A stretch of 5,103 nt of DNA, taken from contig PMCH01000094.1 of assembly GCA_003154055.1 (NCBI GenBank), positions 1-5,103 on the forward strand, in the 5' to 3' direction. Position numbers and translations under genes: made by a program. Source of the stretch: Acidobacteriaceae bacterium (GTDB lineage: Bacteria > Acidobacteriota > Terriglobia > Terriglobales > Acidobacteriaceae). The notes under the pieces are model-generated. The model searched no databases, was not told the origin of the DNA, and worked only from the letters and a program-made list of their open reading frames with translations. Below, in pieces: positions 1 through 4,514 of this stretch (positions are counted from its first letter, which is position 1; every line of letters begins with the position of its first letter).

Positions 1-277
1 CTTGCTGTAGGAGTTCGCGGATCAGGTCGCCGCCTACCCCACGGCGCTGGAATTCCGGCGCAACCACGACATTCTCAATCTCCCACTCGCCCGCCACCAC
101 TCTGGCGCAAACAAATCCGCAAAGTGCTCCCGCCGCCTCGGCCAACAAAACAAACCCGGAGTTTACCCGCCGCTGGTACTCGGCAGCCGTCCAGTGGGCA
201 GCGGTCGGGGACTGCTGCTCAATGGCGAGGATCGCAGGCACATCGGCCAACGTGGCGGTGCGGAGGTTCACCGGCAT
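1..277 (-). CDS. rimI: RimI-like GNAT N-acetyltransferase (N-terminal 92 residues, cut by window edge)
   Basis: This is a GCN5-related N-acetyltransferase. In RimI the enzyme uses acetyl-CoA to acetylate the N-terminal alanine of ribosomal protein S18 in the cytoplasm. The visible part starts MPVNLRTATLADVPAILAIE, the usual beta1-alpha1 opening of GNAT proteins. It continues through a central sheet (GFVLLAE, CGFVCARV) to motif A at about residues 68-85, where ENVVVAPEFQRRGVGG carries the Q-R-R-G-V-G acetyl-CoA pyrophosphate loop. The C-terminal half lies outside the window, so this is an edge truncation and not a broken gene. The ATG at 277 sits 7 nt after the tsaB stop, which implies translation from the same mRNA. 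The name rests on motif A plus the tsaB neighbour, a pairing seen in many bacteria. Another GNAT specificity is possible because the RimI C-terminus cannot be seen. Confidence 0.85.
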   Translation of the reverse strand, partial: MPVNLRTATLADVPAILAIEQQSPTAAHWTAAEYQRRVNSGFVLLAEAAGALCGFVCARVVAGEWEIENVVVAPEFQRRGVGGDLIRELLQQ

Positions 278-284
278 GGGAGTT

Positions 285-959
285 TCAGGCTTTCGGCTTG
301 GAGAAAATTTCCGCGTCGGTGCGGCGGATGTAGTTCGCTTCCAGGTCGCCGGGCGTGACCGTCTGGCCGCGCTCGATGTGCTCCCAGCCCAGCCGGGCAA
401 TCACATCGGCGCGCGGGTAGTCGATCTGCTCAACGCGCAGTCCGGACGCCCGAGCAGCTTCGGCCCAGCTTGCCTCGGGCGTGATCACAAGACTTCCCCT
501 GGCAGCGACCAGGAATTCTTCCCGGCTCAACAGGCGTTCGCTGTTCATGCGGACTTCGGGCACGAGTTGGTAGTCACCTGCATAAACATCGCCGCGCCCG
601 GCATCGAGCGCTGCCATCACGCGACTGTGCACTCCACCGGAACGGGCCACGGACTCTAAACGCGACACAGCCGCAAGCGGTTTCCCCAGCACCTCCGCGA
701 GTGCCTTGATCGCAGCCAATCCGACACGGAGGCCCGTAAACGACCCGGGGCCAGACACAACCGCAAATCCCGCCAGATCGCTTTTGCGGAGTCCGTGCGC
801 CTCTAGTAAGCCCGCAATCTGCGGAACCAGCTGCGCGGAGAAGGTCCCTCCGGCAAGAGGAACGACTTCAAGCACCTCAATTTCGCTCCGACCTGTCACA
901 ACGCGCGCCAGCGCCAGACTGCCGTCCCTGCCGGAAGTGTCAGTCGCGAGGAGAATCAT
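285..959 (-). CDS. tsaB: TsaB, tRNA N6-threonylcarbamoyladenosine (t6A) synthesis subunit
   Basis: TsaB is the non-catalytic ASKHA-fold partner of TsaD. With TsaE they transfer threonylcarbamoyl to A37 of ANN-decoding tRNAs in the cytoplasm. The 224-residue product has the expected length and opens with MILLATDTSGRDGSLAL, the ATPase-like N-terminal hairpin. The family signature SGPGSFTGLRVGLAAIKAL lies at about 69-87, DAGRGDVYAG at about 119-128, and the tail holds NYIRRTDAE at about 209-217. The ATG at 959 is chosen because the frame upstream (to 1043) encodes only repeat-derived, arginine-rich sequence unlike the family. Shine-Dalgarno complementarity there is weak (TAGG about 11 nt upstream). 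rimI follows after 7 nt. The 167-nt gap to mce upstream holds a palindromic repeat, so tsaB may have its own promoter, but none was recognised with confidence. Confidence 0.94.
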   Translation of the reverse strand: MILLATDTSGRDGSLALARVVTGRSEIEVLEVVPLAGGTFSAQLVPQIAGLLEAHGLRKSDLAGFAVVSGPGSFTGLRVGLAAIKALAEVLGKPLAAVSRLESVARSGGVHSRVMAALDAGRGDVYAGDYQLVPEVRMNSERLLSREEFLVAARGSLVITPEASWAEAARASGLRVEQIDYPRADVIARLGWEHIERGQTVTPGDLEANYIRRTDAEIFSKPKA

Positions 960-977
960 GGCGTAGAAACCTATTCC

Positions 978-990
978 GGCCGATTCGGCC
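978..990. promoter_or_regulatory. Short perfect dyad just upstream of tsaB
   Basis: GGCCGA-T-TCGGCC is a 13-bp inverted repeat with one central base, 19 to 31 nt upstream of the tsaB start. Its position would allow it to act as a protein-binding site or a small leader hairpin. In GC-rich DNA a dyad of this size can arise by chance, and no convincing promoter boxes accompany it. Confidence 0.25.
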
Positions 991-999
991 CGAAAGAAC

Positions 1000-1097
1000 T
1001 GAACCACGGGGGCACAGAGGAACACGGAGGACATCGAACGCAATAGGAATCCTCAATTCCGAAGTTCCTCTGCGCGCTCGGCGTCCTCGGCGGTTCA
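1000..1097. repeat. Imperfect long inverted repeat (ACAGAGGAACACGGAGG type dispersed element)
   Basis: The left arm (about 1000-1032) begins TGAACCACGGGGGCACAGAG. The right arm (about 1065-1097) is its imperfect reverse complement and ends TCGGCGTCCTCGGCGGTTCA. The termini TGAACC and GGTTCA match exactly. Many internal differences are A/G or C/T transitions, and small gaps are needed for alignment. The centre has GGAAT (1046-1050) and ATTCC (1056-1060) around a 5-nt loop, so the whole element can fold as one long hairpin. The wording matches from memory a repeat class common in intergenic DNA of Acidobacteriota, Planctomycetota and other phyla, whose spurious translations read like NHRGHRGHRG and VLRVLCG. 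It fills most of the mce-tsaB spacer. Family membership is recalled, not searched. Confidence 0.65.
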
Positions 1098-1106
1098 AGA
1101 TCTTGA
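1095..1106. repeat. Perfect 12-bp palindrome at the edge of the inverted repeat
   Basis: TCAAGATCTTGA is fully self-complementary and overlaps the right end of the long inverted repeat. It lies about 20 nt downstream of the mce stop. A loopless palindrome is a poor RNA hairpin, so a DNA-level role or chance are both possible. A second small dyad, GTTTC at 1108-1112 with GAAAC at 1122-1126, lies between it and the mce stop. Neither has a T-run that would make it an intrinsic terminator. Confidence 0.3.
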
Positions 1107-1126
1107 TGTTTCCAGCGTCCCGAAAC

Positions 1127-1525
1127 TCAGTGCCCCTCCACCAACTCCAGCAACACCCCGCCCGTACTCGCCGGATGCACAAACACGTAGCGATGTCCGC
1201 CCGCGCCGGTCTTGATCTCTTCCGAAACCAGTCGCACGCCGTCGTTCTTCAATTTCGCGACCACCGCGCCCAGATCCGGAACACGCAAGCAGACGTGATG
1301 CAGTCCCTCGCCGCGCTTGGCGATAAACTTGGCGATCGTGGAGTCTTCCGAGGTCGCTTCGAGTAATTCGACGCGGCTCTCTCCCACCGGAACCATCGCG
1401 ACCCGCACTTTTTCCTGTTCTACCGTTTCTTCCGGCGAAATCTGCAACCCGAGCTTCTCGTATATCCCTTTTGCTGCCGCCAACGATTTCACTGCAATTC
1501 CCAGATGATCAATGCTGACTGCCAT
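1127..1525 (-). CDS. mce: Methylmalonyl-CoA epimerase (VOC superfamily)
   Basis: This enzyme interconverts (2S)- and (2R)-methylmalonyl-CoA, so that the product of propionyl-CoA carboxylase can enter the B12-dependent mutase and become succinyl-CoA. The 132-residue cytosolic protein has the expected length and two beta-alpha-beta-beta-beta halves. The first opens with VSIDHLGIAVKSL (H7, a probable metal ligand), followed by KLGL and VELLE (52-56). The second opens with GLHHVCLRVPDL (74-85, with H76/H77 supplying the second histidine ligand) and ends in GGVLLELVE with E127 as the likely last ligand. The start is well fixed by a consensus ribosome-binding site. It follows meaB, encoding the G-protein of the next enzyme in the pathway, by 48 nt. 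Other VOC enzymes share the fold, but this neighbour and the DHLGIAV and LHHV motifs make the epimerase assignment strong. Confidence 0.94.
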   Translation of the reverse strand: MAVSIDHLGIAVKSLAAAKGIYEKLGLQISPEETVEQEKVRVAMVPVGESRVELLEATSEDSTIAKFIAKRGEGLHHVCLRVPDLGAVVAKLKNDGVRLVSEEIKTGAGGHRYVFVHPASTGGVLLELVEGH

Positions 1526-1530
1526 GAAAA

Positions 1531-1536
1531 CCTCCT
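1531..1536 (-). promoter_or_regulatory. Consensus Shine-Dalgarno site of mce
   Basis: On the minus strand AGGAGG stands 5 nt before the ATG at 1525 (AGGAGG-TTTTC-ATG). It is the strongest ribosome-binding site among the genes here and suggests that mce is translated independently of the upstream meaB. Confidence 0.85.
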
Positions 1537-1551
1537 ATGAATTGTCACTCC

Positions 1552-1573
1552 GCCCGGACGAGGGCGTCCGGGC
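1552..1573. repeat. Perfect 9-bp GC-rich hairpin in the meaB-mce spacer
   Basis: GCCCGGACG (1552-1560) and CGTCCGGGC (1565-1573) are exact inverted repeats around the 4-nt loop AGGG. The stem abuts the meaB stop codon and lies 15 nt upstream of the mce Shine-Dalgarno site. No T-run follows on the minus strand, so it is not a standard intrinsic terminator. It could protect the 3' end of the meaB message, tune mce expression, or be a REP-like dispersed palindrome. The sequence alone does not decide between these. Confidence 0.7.
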
Positions 1574-2530
1574 CTACGTGTTCTTGTCGATTCTGCCGAC
1601 AATCTCCTCCACCAGCGAATACGGATCCCTCTTGTGCTCGGCGATCTCCGCCGCGTAACGCTCCAGGCTGCCCTCGTCCATCTGCGCGCGCGCCTTTTCG
1701 AGCATGGCGTCGCGCAGCATCTCGACCAGCCGCTCCTGCCAGTTTTCCACGTTCTTCCGGAAGGCCAGATTCTCCTTCTTCAGGTACGCCTCATAGCCCG
1801 CGATCGCCGCCGCTAGCTCTTCGGTTCCCAAACCCTGGCTCGCCACCGTCTTCACCACCGGCGGCGTCCATCCGTCGCTGCGCGTGGCCAGCGATTGCAT
1901 GGCGCGGATCTCGCGTTCCACCCGCTCGGCGCCTTCGCGGTCGCTCTTGTTGATGACAAAGATGTCGGCAATTTCCATGATGCCGGCCTTGATCGTCTGC
2001 ACATCGTCGCCCATCCCCGGGACAAGAATCACGACCGTGACGTCCGCCAGTCGCACGATTTCGACTTCGTCCTGCCCCACGCCGACCGTCTCGATCAAAA
2101 TGCAGTCACGGCCCGAGGCGTCGAGCACGGTTGCGACATCCACCGTGGTTCGCGCCAGTCCGCCCAGCGATCCACGCGTCGCCATGCTGCGGATGTAAAT
2201 CCCTGGATCGGAGTAATGGTCCTGCATGCGGATGCGGTCGCCCAGAATCGCCCCGCCCGTGTATGGGCTGGTCGGATCGACCGCGATGATCCCAACTGTG
2301 TGCTTCTCTTTCCGGTAGTGCTTGGCCAGTTGATCGACCAGCGTGCTCTTGCCCGCGCCCGGCGGTCCGGTGAGCCCAAGAATGCGCGCCTTACCAGTAT
2401 GCGGAAAAAGCGCCTTGAGCAGCTCCGACCAGCCCGCACTCCGGTTCTCGACGGTAGAAATGGCGCGGGCCAGCGCACGCGGGTCGCCCAAGCGTACTTG
2501 CTCCATCCAATTCTGGGTGTTGAGGTTCAA
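1574..2530 (-). CDS. meaB: MeaB/ArgK-type GTPase, methylmalonyl-CoA mutase chaperone
   Basis: MeaB is a G3E P-loop GTPase that loads adenosylcobalamin into methylmalonyl-CoA mutase and protects the mutase from inactivation. The 318-residue protein is of normal length. An N-terminal helical region (GDPRALARAISTVEN, about 15-29) is followed by Walker A GPPGAGKS (55-62), the family segment DPTSPYTGGAILGDRIRM (85-102), switch II-like ETVGVGQDE (147-155), the G4 motif NKSD (194-197) and a helical C-terminal dimerisation arm (about 248-318). All nucleotide-binding residues are intact. The start used is TTG at 2530; ATG at 2506 (residue 9) is the alternative, and neither has a clear Shine-Dalgarno site. 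An in-frame stop lies further upstream. The acyl-CoA dehydrogenase gene ends 60 nt upstream and mce follows 48 nt downstream. The mutase itself is not in the window. A mutase for another acyl group, such as isobutyryl-CoA, could be the partner. Confidence 0.93.
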   Translation of the reverse strand: MNLNTQNWMEQVRLGDPRALARAISTVENRSAGWSELLKALFPHTGKARILGLTGPPGAGKSTLVDQLAKHYRKEKHTVGIIAVDPTSPYTGGAILGDRIRMQDHYSDPGIYIRSMATRGSLGGLARTTVDVATVLDASGRDCILIETVGVGQDEVEIVRLADVTVVILVPGMGDDVQTIKAGIMEIADIFVINKSDREGAERVEREIRAMQSLATRSDGWTPPVVKTVASQGLGTEELAAAIAGYEAYLKKENLAFRKNVENWQERLVEMLRDAMLEKARAQMDEGSLERYAAEIAEHKRDPYSLVEEIVGRIDKNT

Positions 2531-2590
2531 CTGTTCAGTGTAAAGCAGGGAAGCGAGTGGAGGAAATGCTGCGGGCTGACGGCTTGAAAG

Positions 2591-3733
2591 CTAGTCCTTC
2601 AGCAACTGCCGCGCAATCACCAGTCGCTGGATCTCGCTCGTCCCTTCGCCGATCGTGCACAGCTTCACGTCGCGGTAGAATTTCTCCGCCGGATAGTCCT
2701 TGATGAACCCATATCCGCCGTGGATCTGCACGCCTTCATTGGCGCATCGCACGGCCACCTCGCTGGCGTAGAGCTTGGCCATGGAAGACTCGAGCGTGGT
2801 CTTCATGCCGGCGTCTTTCATCGAGGCGGCACGAAAAGTGAGCAGCTTGGCGGCCTCGATCTCGGTCGCCATGTCGGCCAGCTTCCACTGGATCGCCTGA
2901 AAATCACTGATCGCCTTGCCGAACTGCTTGCGCTGCTTGGAATACTTGAGTGCCGCTTCGTACGCTCCCTCGGCCATGCCAAGCGACAGCGCCGCGATCG
3001 AGATGCGTCCGCCGTCGAGGATGCGCATGGCGTCAATAAAGCCGTTGCCCTCGCCGCCCAGCAGGTTCTCGGCCGGCACAAAACAATCTTCGAAGATGAG
3101 TTCTGCCGTATCACTGGCGCGTAGGCCCAGCTTGTTTTCTTTCTTCCCTGGACGAAATCCCTTGGCGTCTTTTTCCACGATGAACGCAGAGAGCCCGTGG
3201 GTATGCGCCGCGCGATCGGTCACCGCCAGCACTACGAGAACATCGGCATAGTGGCCGTTGGTGCAGAAGGTCTTGGTGCCGTTGAGCACCCATCCGCCCT
3301 TCGCCTTGGAGGCCGTCATGCGGGCGCTGCCTGCGTCCGATCCCGACGATGGCTCGGTCAATCCCCATGCGCCGATGAACTCGCCGGTGGCCAGCTTCGA
3401 CACGTATTTCTTTTTCTGCGCTTCGTTTCCCGCAAGGAAGACGTGGTTCGAGCACAAAGAAGTGTGCGCGGCGACAATGATGCCCACCGACCCGTCCACC
3501 CGCGACAACTCCTCGATCGCGGTGACGTACTCCACGTATCCCATGCCCGCGCCGCCGTACTCGGGCGGAAAAATCATGCCCAGCAGGCCGAGCTTGCCTA
3601 GTTCCTTGATCGTCGCCAGCGGAAATTCTCCCGCTTCGTCCCACTCCATGACGTGGGGCAGGATCTCGCGCTCGGAAAACTCGCGCACGCTCTTCTTGAG
3701 CTGCAATTGCTCGTCGTTCAGCTGGAAATCCAA
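2591..3733 (-). CDS. Acyl-CoA dehydrogenase (short/medium- or branched-chain type)
   Basis: This FAD flavoenzyme makes the alpha,beta double bond in an acyl-CoA and passes electrons to ETF. The 380-residue length is typical. Visible in order are the N-terminal helical domain (1-120, with EYGGAGMG and the AAHTSLCSN segment), signature 1 GAWGLTEPSSGSD (121-133), the beta domain with NGTKTFCTNG (151-160), KLGLRASDTAELIFED (201-216), RKQFGKAISDFQAIQ (268-282), and signature 2 QIHGGYGFIKDYPAEK (336-351). The catalytic base is E363 in IGEGTSEIQR, the short/medium-chain position. The isovaleryl-CoA position in helix G reads ILDGGRI with no Glu. The start is TTG at 3733: a good Shine-Dalgarno site precedes it, an in-frame TAA lies upstream with no ATG between, and MDFQLNDEQ is the family N-terminus. 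It leads the run into meaB and mce, pointing to odd-chain or branched-chain substrates, but substrate choice cannot be read from the sequence. Confidence 0.95.
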   Translation of the reverse strand: MDFQLNDEQLQLKKSVREFSEREILPHVMEWDEAGEFPLATIKELGKLGLLGMIFPPEYGGAGMGYVEYVTAIEELSRVDGSVGIIVAAHTSLCSNHVFLAGNEAQKKKYVSKLATGEFIGAWGLTEPSSGSDAGSARMTASKAKGGWVLNGTKTFCTNGHYADVLVVLAVTDRAAHTHGLSAFIVEKDAKGFRPGKKENKLGLRASDTAELIFEDCFVPAENLLGGEGNGFIDAMRILDGGRISIAALSLGMAEGAYEAALKYSKQRKQFGKAISDFQAIQWKLADMATEIEAAKLLTFRAASMKDAGMKTTLESSMAKLYASEVAVRCANEGVQIHGGYGFIKDYPAEKFYRDVKLCTIGEGTSEIQRLVIARQLLKD

Positions 3734-3737
3734 GAAT

Positions 3738-3742
3738 CCTCC
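3738..3742 (-). promoter_or_regulatory. Shine-Dalgarno site fixing the TTG start of the acyl-CoA dehydrogenase
   Basis: On the minus strand GGTGGAGG-ATTC precedes the TTG at 3733, putting GGAGG 4 nt from the start codon. Since no ATG or GTG occurs in frame between the upstream stop codon and this point, the site decides in favour of the TTG start. Confidence 0.75.
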
Positions 3743-3770
3743 ACCGGATATCCCCGTCTCCGCTTAAGAC

Positions 3771-3815
3771 TTGTCATCCCGACCCTGAGCGAAGTCGAAG
3801 GGGAGGGGTCTGCAG
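3771..3815. repeat. Dispersed intergenic repeat of the CCCTGAGCGAAGTCGAAGGG type
   Basis: The stretch opens TTGTCATCCCGACCCTGAGC and continues with GAAGTCGAAGGGGAGGGGTC and TGCAG. CCCT (3783-3786) and AGGG (3799-3802) form the ends of the core palindrome. From memory this wording (GTCATCCTGAGCGAAGTCGAAGGATCT and variants) is one of the most widespread non-coding repeats in environmental bacteria. It would lie in the 5' leader of the acyl-CoA dehydrogenase message. Copy number in this genome cannot be judged from the window. Confidence 0.65.
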
Positions 3816-3862
3816 TTCGGTCCGGAATGCGATTGGGATGCCGCGCGCGGGGATGGCGCAAG

Positions 3863-3882
3863 AACTTGCCGCCCAACAAGTT
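3863..3882. promoter_or_regulatory. Operator-like inverted repeat AACTTG-N8-CAAGTT
   Basis: Two exact 6-bp half-sites are separated by 8 bp. The dyad directly abuts a candidate minus-strand -10 box (3883-3888), so a bound regulator would cover the predicted transcription start of the acyl-CoA dehydrogenase operon. The layout suits repression by a dimeric regulator. It could also fold as a leader hairpin, or be chance. No regulator gene is present in the window. Confidence 0.4.
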
Positions 3883-3888
3883 ATTTAA
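3883..3888 (-). promoter_or_regulatory. Candidate extended -10 box for the acyl-CoA dehydrogenase operon
   Basis: The minus strand reads TGC-TTAAAT, a TGn extended -10 form with two mismatches to TATAAT. A poor -35 (TTCGTT, plus-strand positions 3907-3912) lies 18 bp upstream. The transcript would start near 3876, about 140 nt before the TTG start, and would carry the dyad and the dispersed repeat in its leader. The local AT content is higher than in the surroundings. Confidence 0.35.
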
Positions 3889-3920
3889 GCATGAAGTGTG
3901 TGTGAGAACGAAACGCTGCT

Positions 3921-3934
3921 ACCGACCGGTTGGT
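3921..3934. promoter_or_regulatory. Operator-like near-palindrome ACCGACCGGTTGGT
   Basis: This 14-bp near-palindrome has a perfect ACCGGT core and ACC/GGT outer arms. The only asymmetric pair (G opposite T) sits between the core and the arms. It lies about 45 to 58 nt upstream of the predicted start of the acyl-CoA dehydrogenase transcript. Its form resembles operators of TetR-type regulators, but that is an impression of shape and not an identification. Confidence 0.35.
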
Positions 3935-3973
3935 TACGAAAGAGGGACCGTTTCCAGCGCCGCAGGCCGCGCG

Positions 3974-4252
3974 TCATACTGCCTGTTTCTTTCCCGCCCC
4001 GAAGATCTTGCGCGCCAGCCACACCGGCGCCACAAACACATGTATAGGATTGGTCAGAAATGCCGGTTTGTTCCCCTCGATCAGGTGCCCCAGCCACGCC
4101 AGGGCGAATGCTGTGGGAATCAATAAAAGTGCAACGATCCAGTGCCACCAGATCACTATTAGAGAGGAGAACCCGACCGGGATGGCAATCATATGCAAAG
4201 CCCTATTCACAGGATGGTTATGCGCGCCGTCATAGTGCGAGTACAGCCCCAT
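3974..4252 (-). CDS. Mpo1-like (DUF962) small membrane protein
   Basis: The 92-residue product contains the DUF962 core: YSHYDGAHNHPVNRALHMIA near the N-terminus (4-23) and WLGHLIEGNKPAFLTNP at 53-69. Two hydrophobic segments are visible (about 20-36 and 39-55), and a weaker one at about 68-82, followed by a basic tail ARKIFGAGKK. The yeast member Mpo1 is an Fe(II)-dependent dioxygenase that removes one carbon from 2-hydroxy fatty acids. Histidines that could bind iron are present here (H11, H13, H20, H56), but activity in bacterial members is an inference. The ATG at 4252 is chosen because AGGGGGG lies 6 nt upstream and homology begins there; the frame extending to 4336 reads as unrelated sequence. 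The protein is about half the length of yeast Mpo1. It is co-oriented with the acyl-CoA dehydrogenase 240 nt downstream and divergent from the kinase. Confidence 0.82.
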   Translation of the reverse strand: MGLYSHYDGAHNHPVNRALHMIAIPVGFSSLIVIWWHWIVALLLIPTAFALAWLGHLIEGNKPAFLTNPIHVFVAPVWLARKIFGAGKKQAV

Positions 4253-4300
4253 GGTTTGCCCCCCTGGCCGGAAGCCCCGTCCCGCAGCCTGGCGTGCGGC

Positions 4301-4306
4301 ATTATA
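4301..4306 (-). promoter_or_regulatory. Candidate -10 box for the Mpo1-like gene
   Basis: On the minus strand the sequence is an exact TATAAT. Transcription would begin near 4294, giving a leader of about 40 nt with the AGGGGGG ribosome-binding site. The bases 16-18 bp upstream (CTCCCG, GCTCCC) are not a recognisable -35, so the site rests on the -10 and its position. Confidence 0.45.
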
Positions 4307-4389
4307 TCCCCAGGCCGGGTTCCCGGGAGCCGCCAAAAATCCCTTTATCTAGCGTGTTCTGTTGACTTTCCCCCTAACCAATCCCGGGG

Positions 4390-4395
4390 TATACT
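4390..4395 (+). promoter_or_regulatory. Candidate -10 box for the Ser/Thr kinase gene
   Basis: TATACT differs from the consensus by one base and sits in an otherwise GC-rich stretch. A TTGACT at 4362-4367 is a tempting -35, but the spacer is 22 bp, which is too long. The correctly spaced hexamer is only TTTCCC (4367-4372). TGCAC (4396-4400) and GTGCA (4412-4416) form a dyad around the predicted start point near 4402. The implied leader is about 110 nt. Confidence 0.4.
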
Positions 4396-4447
4396 TGCAC
4401 TCACGATCGGGGTGCAGGGTTTCTCGTTCTCCCCTCGAAAGCCCTCG

Positions 4448-4479
4448 ACGATCGCCGCCTTCGGTTGGCGGAGGATCGT
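4448..4479 (+). promoter_or_regulatory. Stable hairpin in the kinase leader
   Basis: ACGATC (4448-4453) pairs with GATCGT (4474-4479), and CCGCC (4455-4459) with GGCGG (4467-4471). The loop is the 7-nt TTCGGTT and there is a small 1x2 internal loop. The hairpin ends 35 nt before the kinase ATG. There is no T-run, so it is not an intrinsic terminator. The same 5' half-sequence ACGATCG occurs again at 4403-4409, so the 3' arm has a second possible partner in the leader. Confidence 0.5.
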
Positions 4480-4514
4480 AGCACTCCGTTGCCGCTTCCC
4501 TCAGGCACACCCGA

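Noticed and set aside
222..659. 145-codon plus-strand open frame
   Set aside because: Antisense to tsaB and the rimI start; no recognisable motif.
960..1043. N-terminal extension of tsaB by 28 codons
   Set aside because: The extra sequence derives from the inverted repeat, and TsaB homology begins exactly at the ATG at 959.
1000..1097. CRISPR array or insertion sequence
   Set aside because: There are only two inverted, diverged arms, with no direct repeat-spacer pattern, no transposase and no target-site duplication visible.
1108..1126. GTTTC-N9-GAAAC dyad after the mce stop as an intrinsic terminator
   Set aside because: The stem is only 5 bp and AT-rich, and no T-run follows on the minus strand.
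1895..2587. 230-codon plus-strand open frame
   Set aside because: It lies antisense to meaB, whose GTPase motifs are all intact. The plus translation shows no domain and is a GC-rich shadow frame.
3111..3644. 177-codon minus-strand open frame
   Set aside because: It is a frame-shifted shadow of the acyl-CoA dehydrogenase, Arg/Gly-rich with no domain.
3841..3850. Palindrome CCGCGCGCGG
   Set aside because: Alternating CG runs like this are frequent by chance in high-GC DNA, and nothing around it suggests a function.
4253..4336. N-terminal extension of the Mpo1-like protein by 28 codons
   Set aside because: The extension covers the candidate promoter and ribosome-binding site and has no DUF962 similarity. 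The ATG at 4252 has a good Shine-Dalgarno site.
4362..4395. TTGACT and TATACT as a sigma-70 promoter pair for the kinase
   Set aside because: The spacer is 22 bp, outside the usable range, so only the -10 was kept as a candidate.
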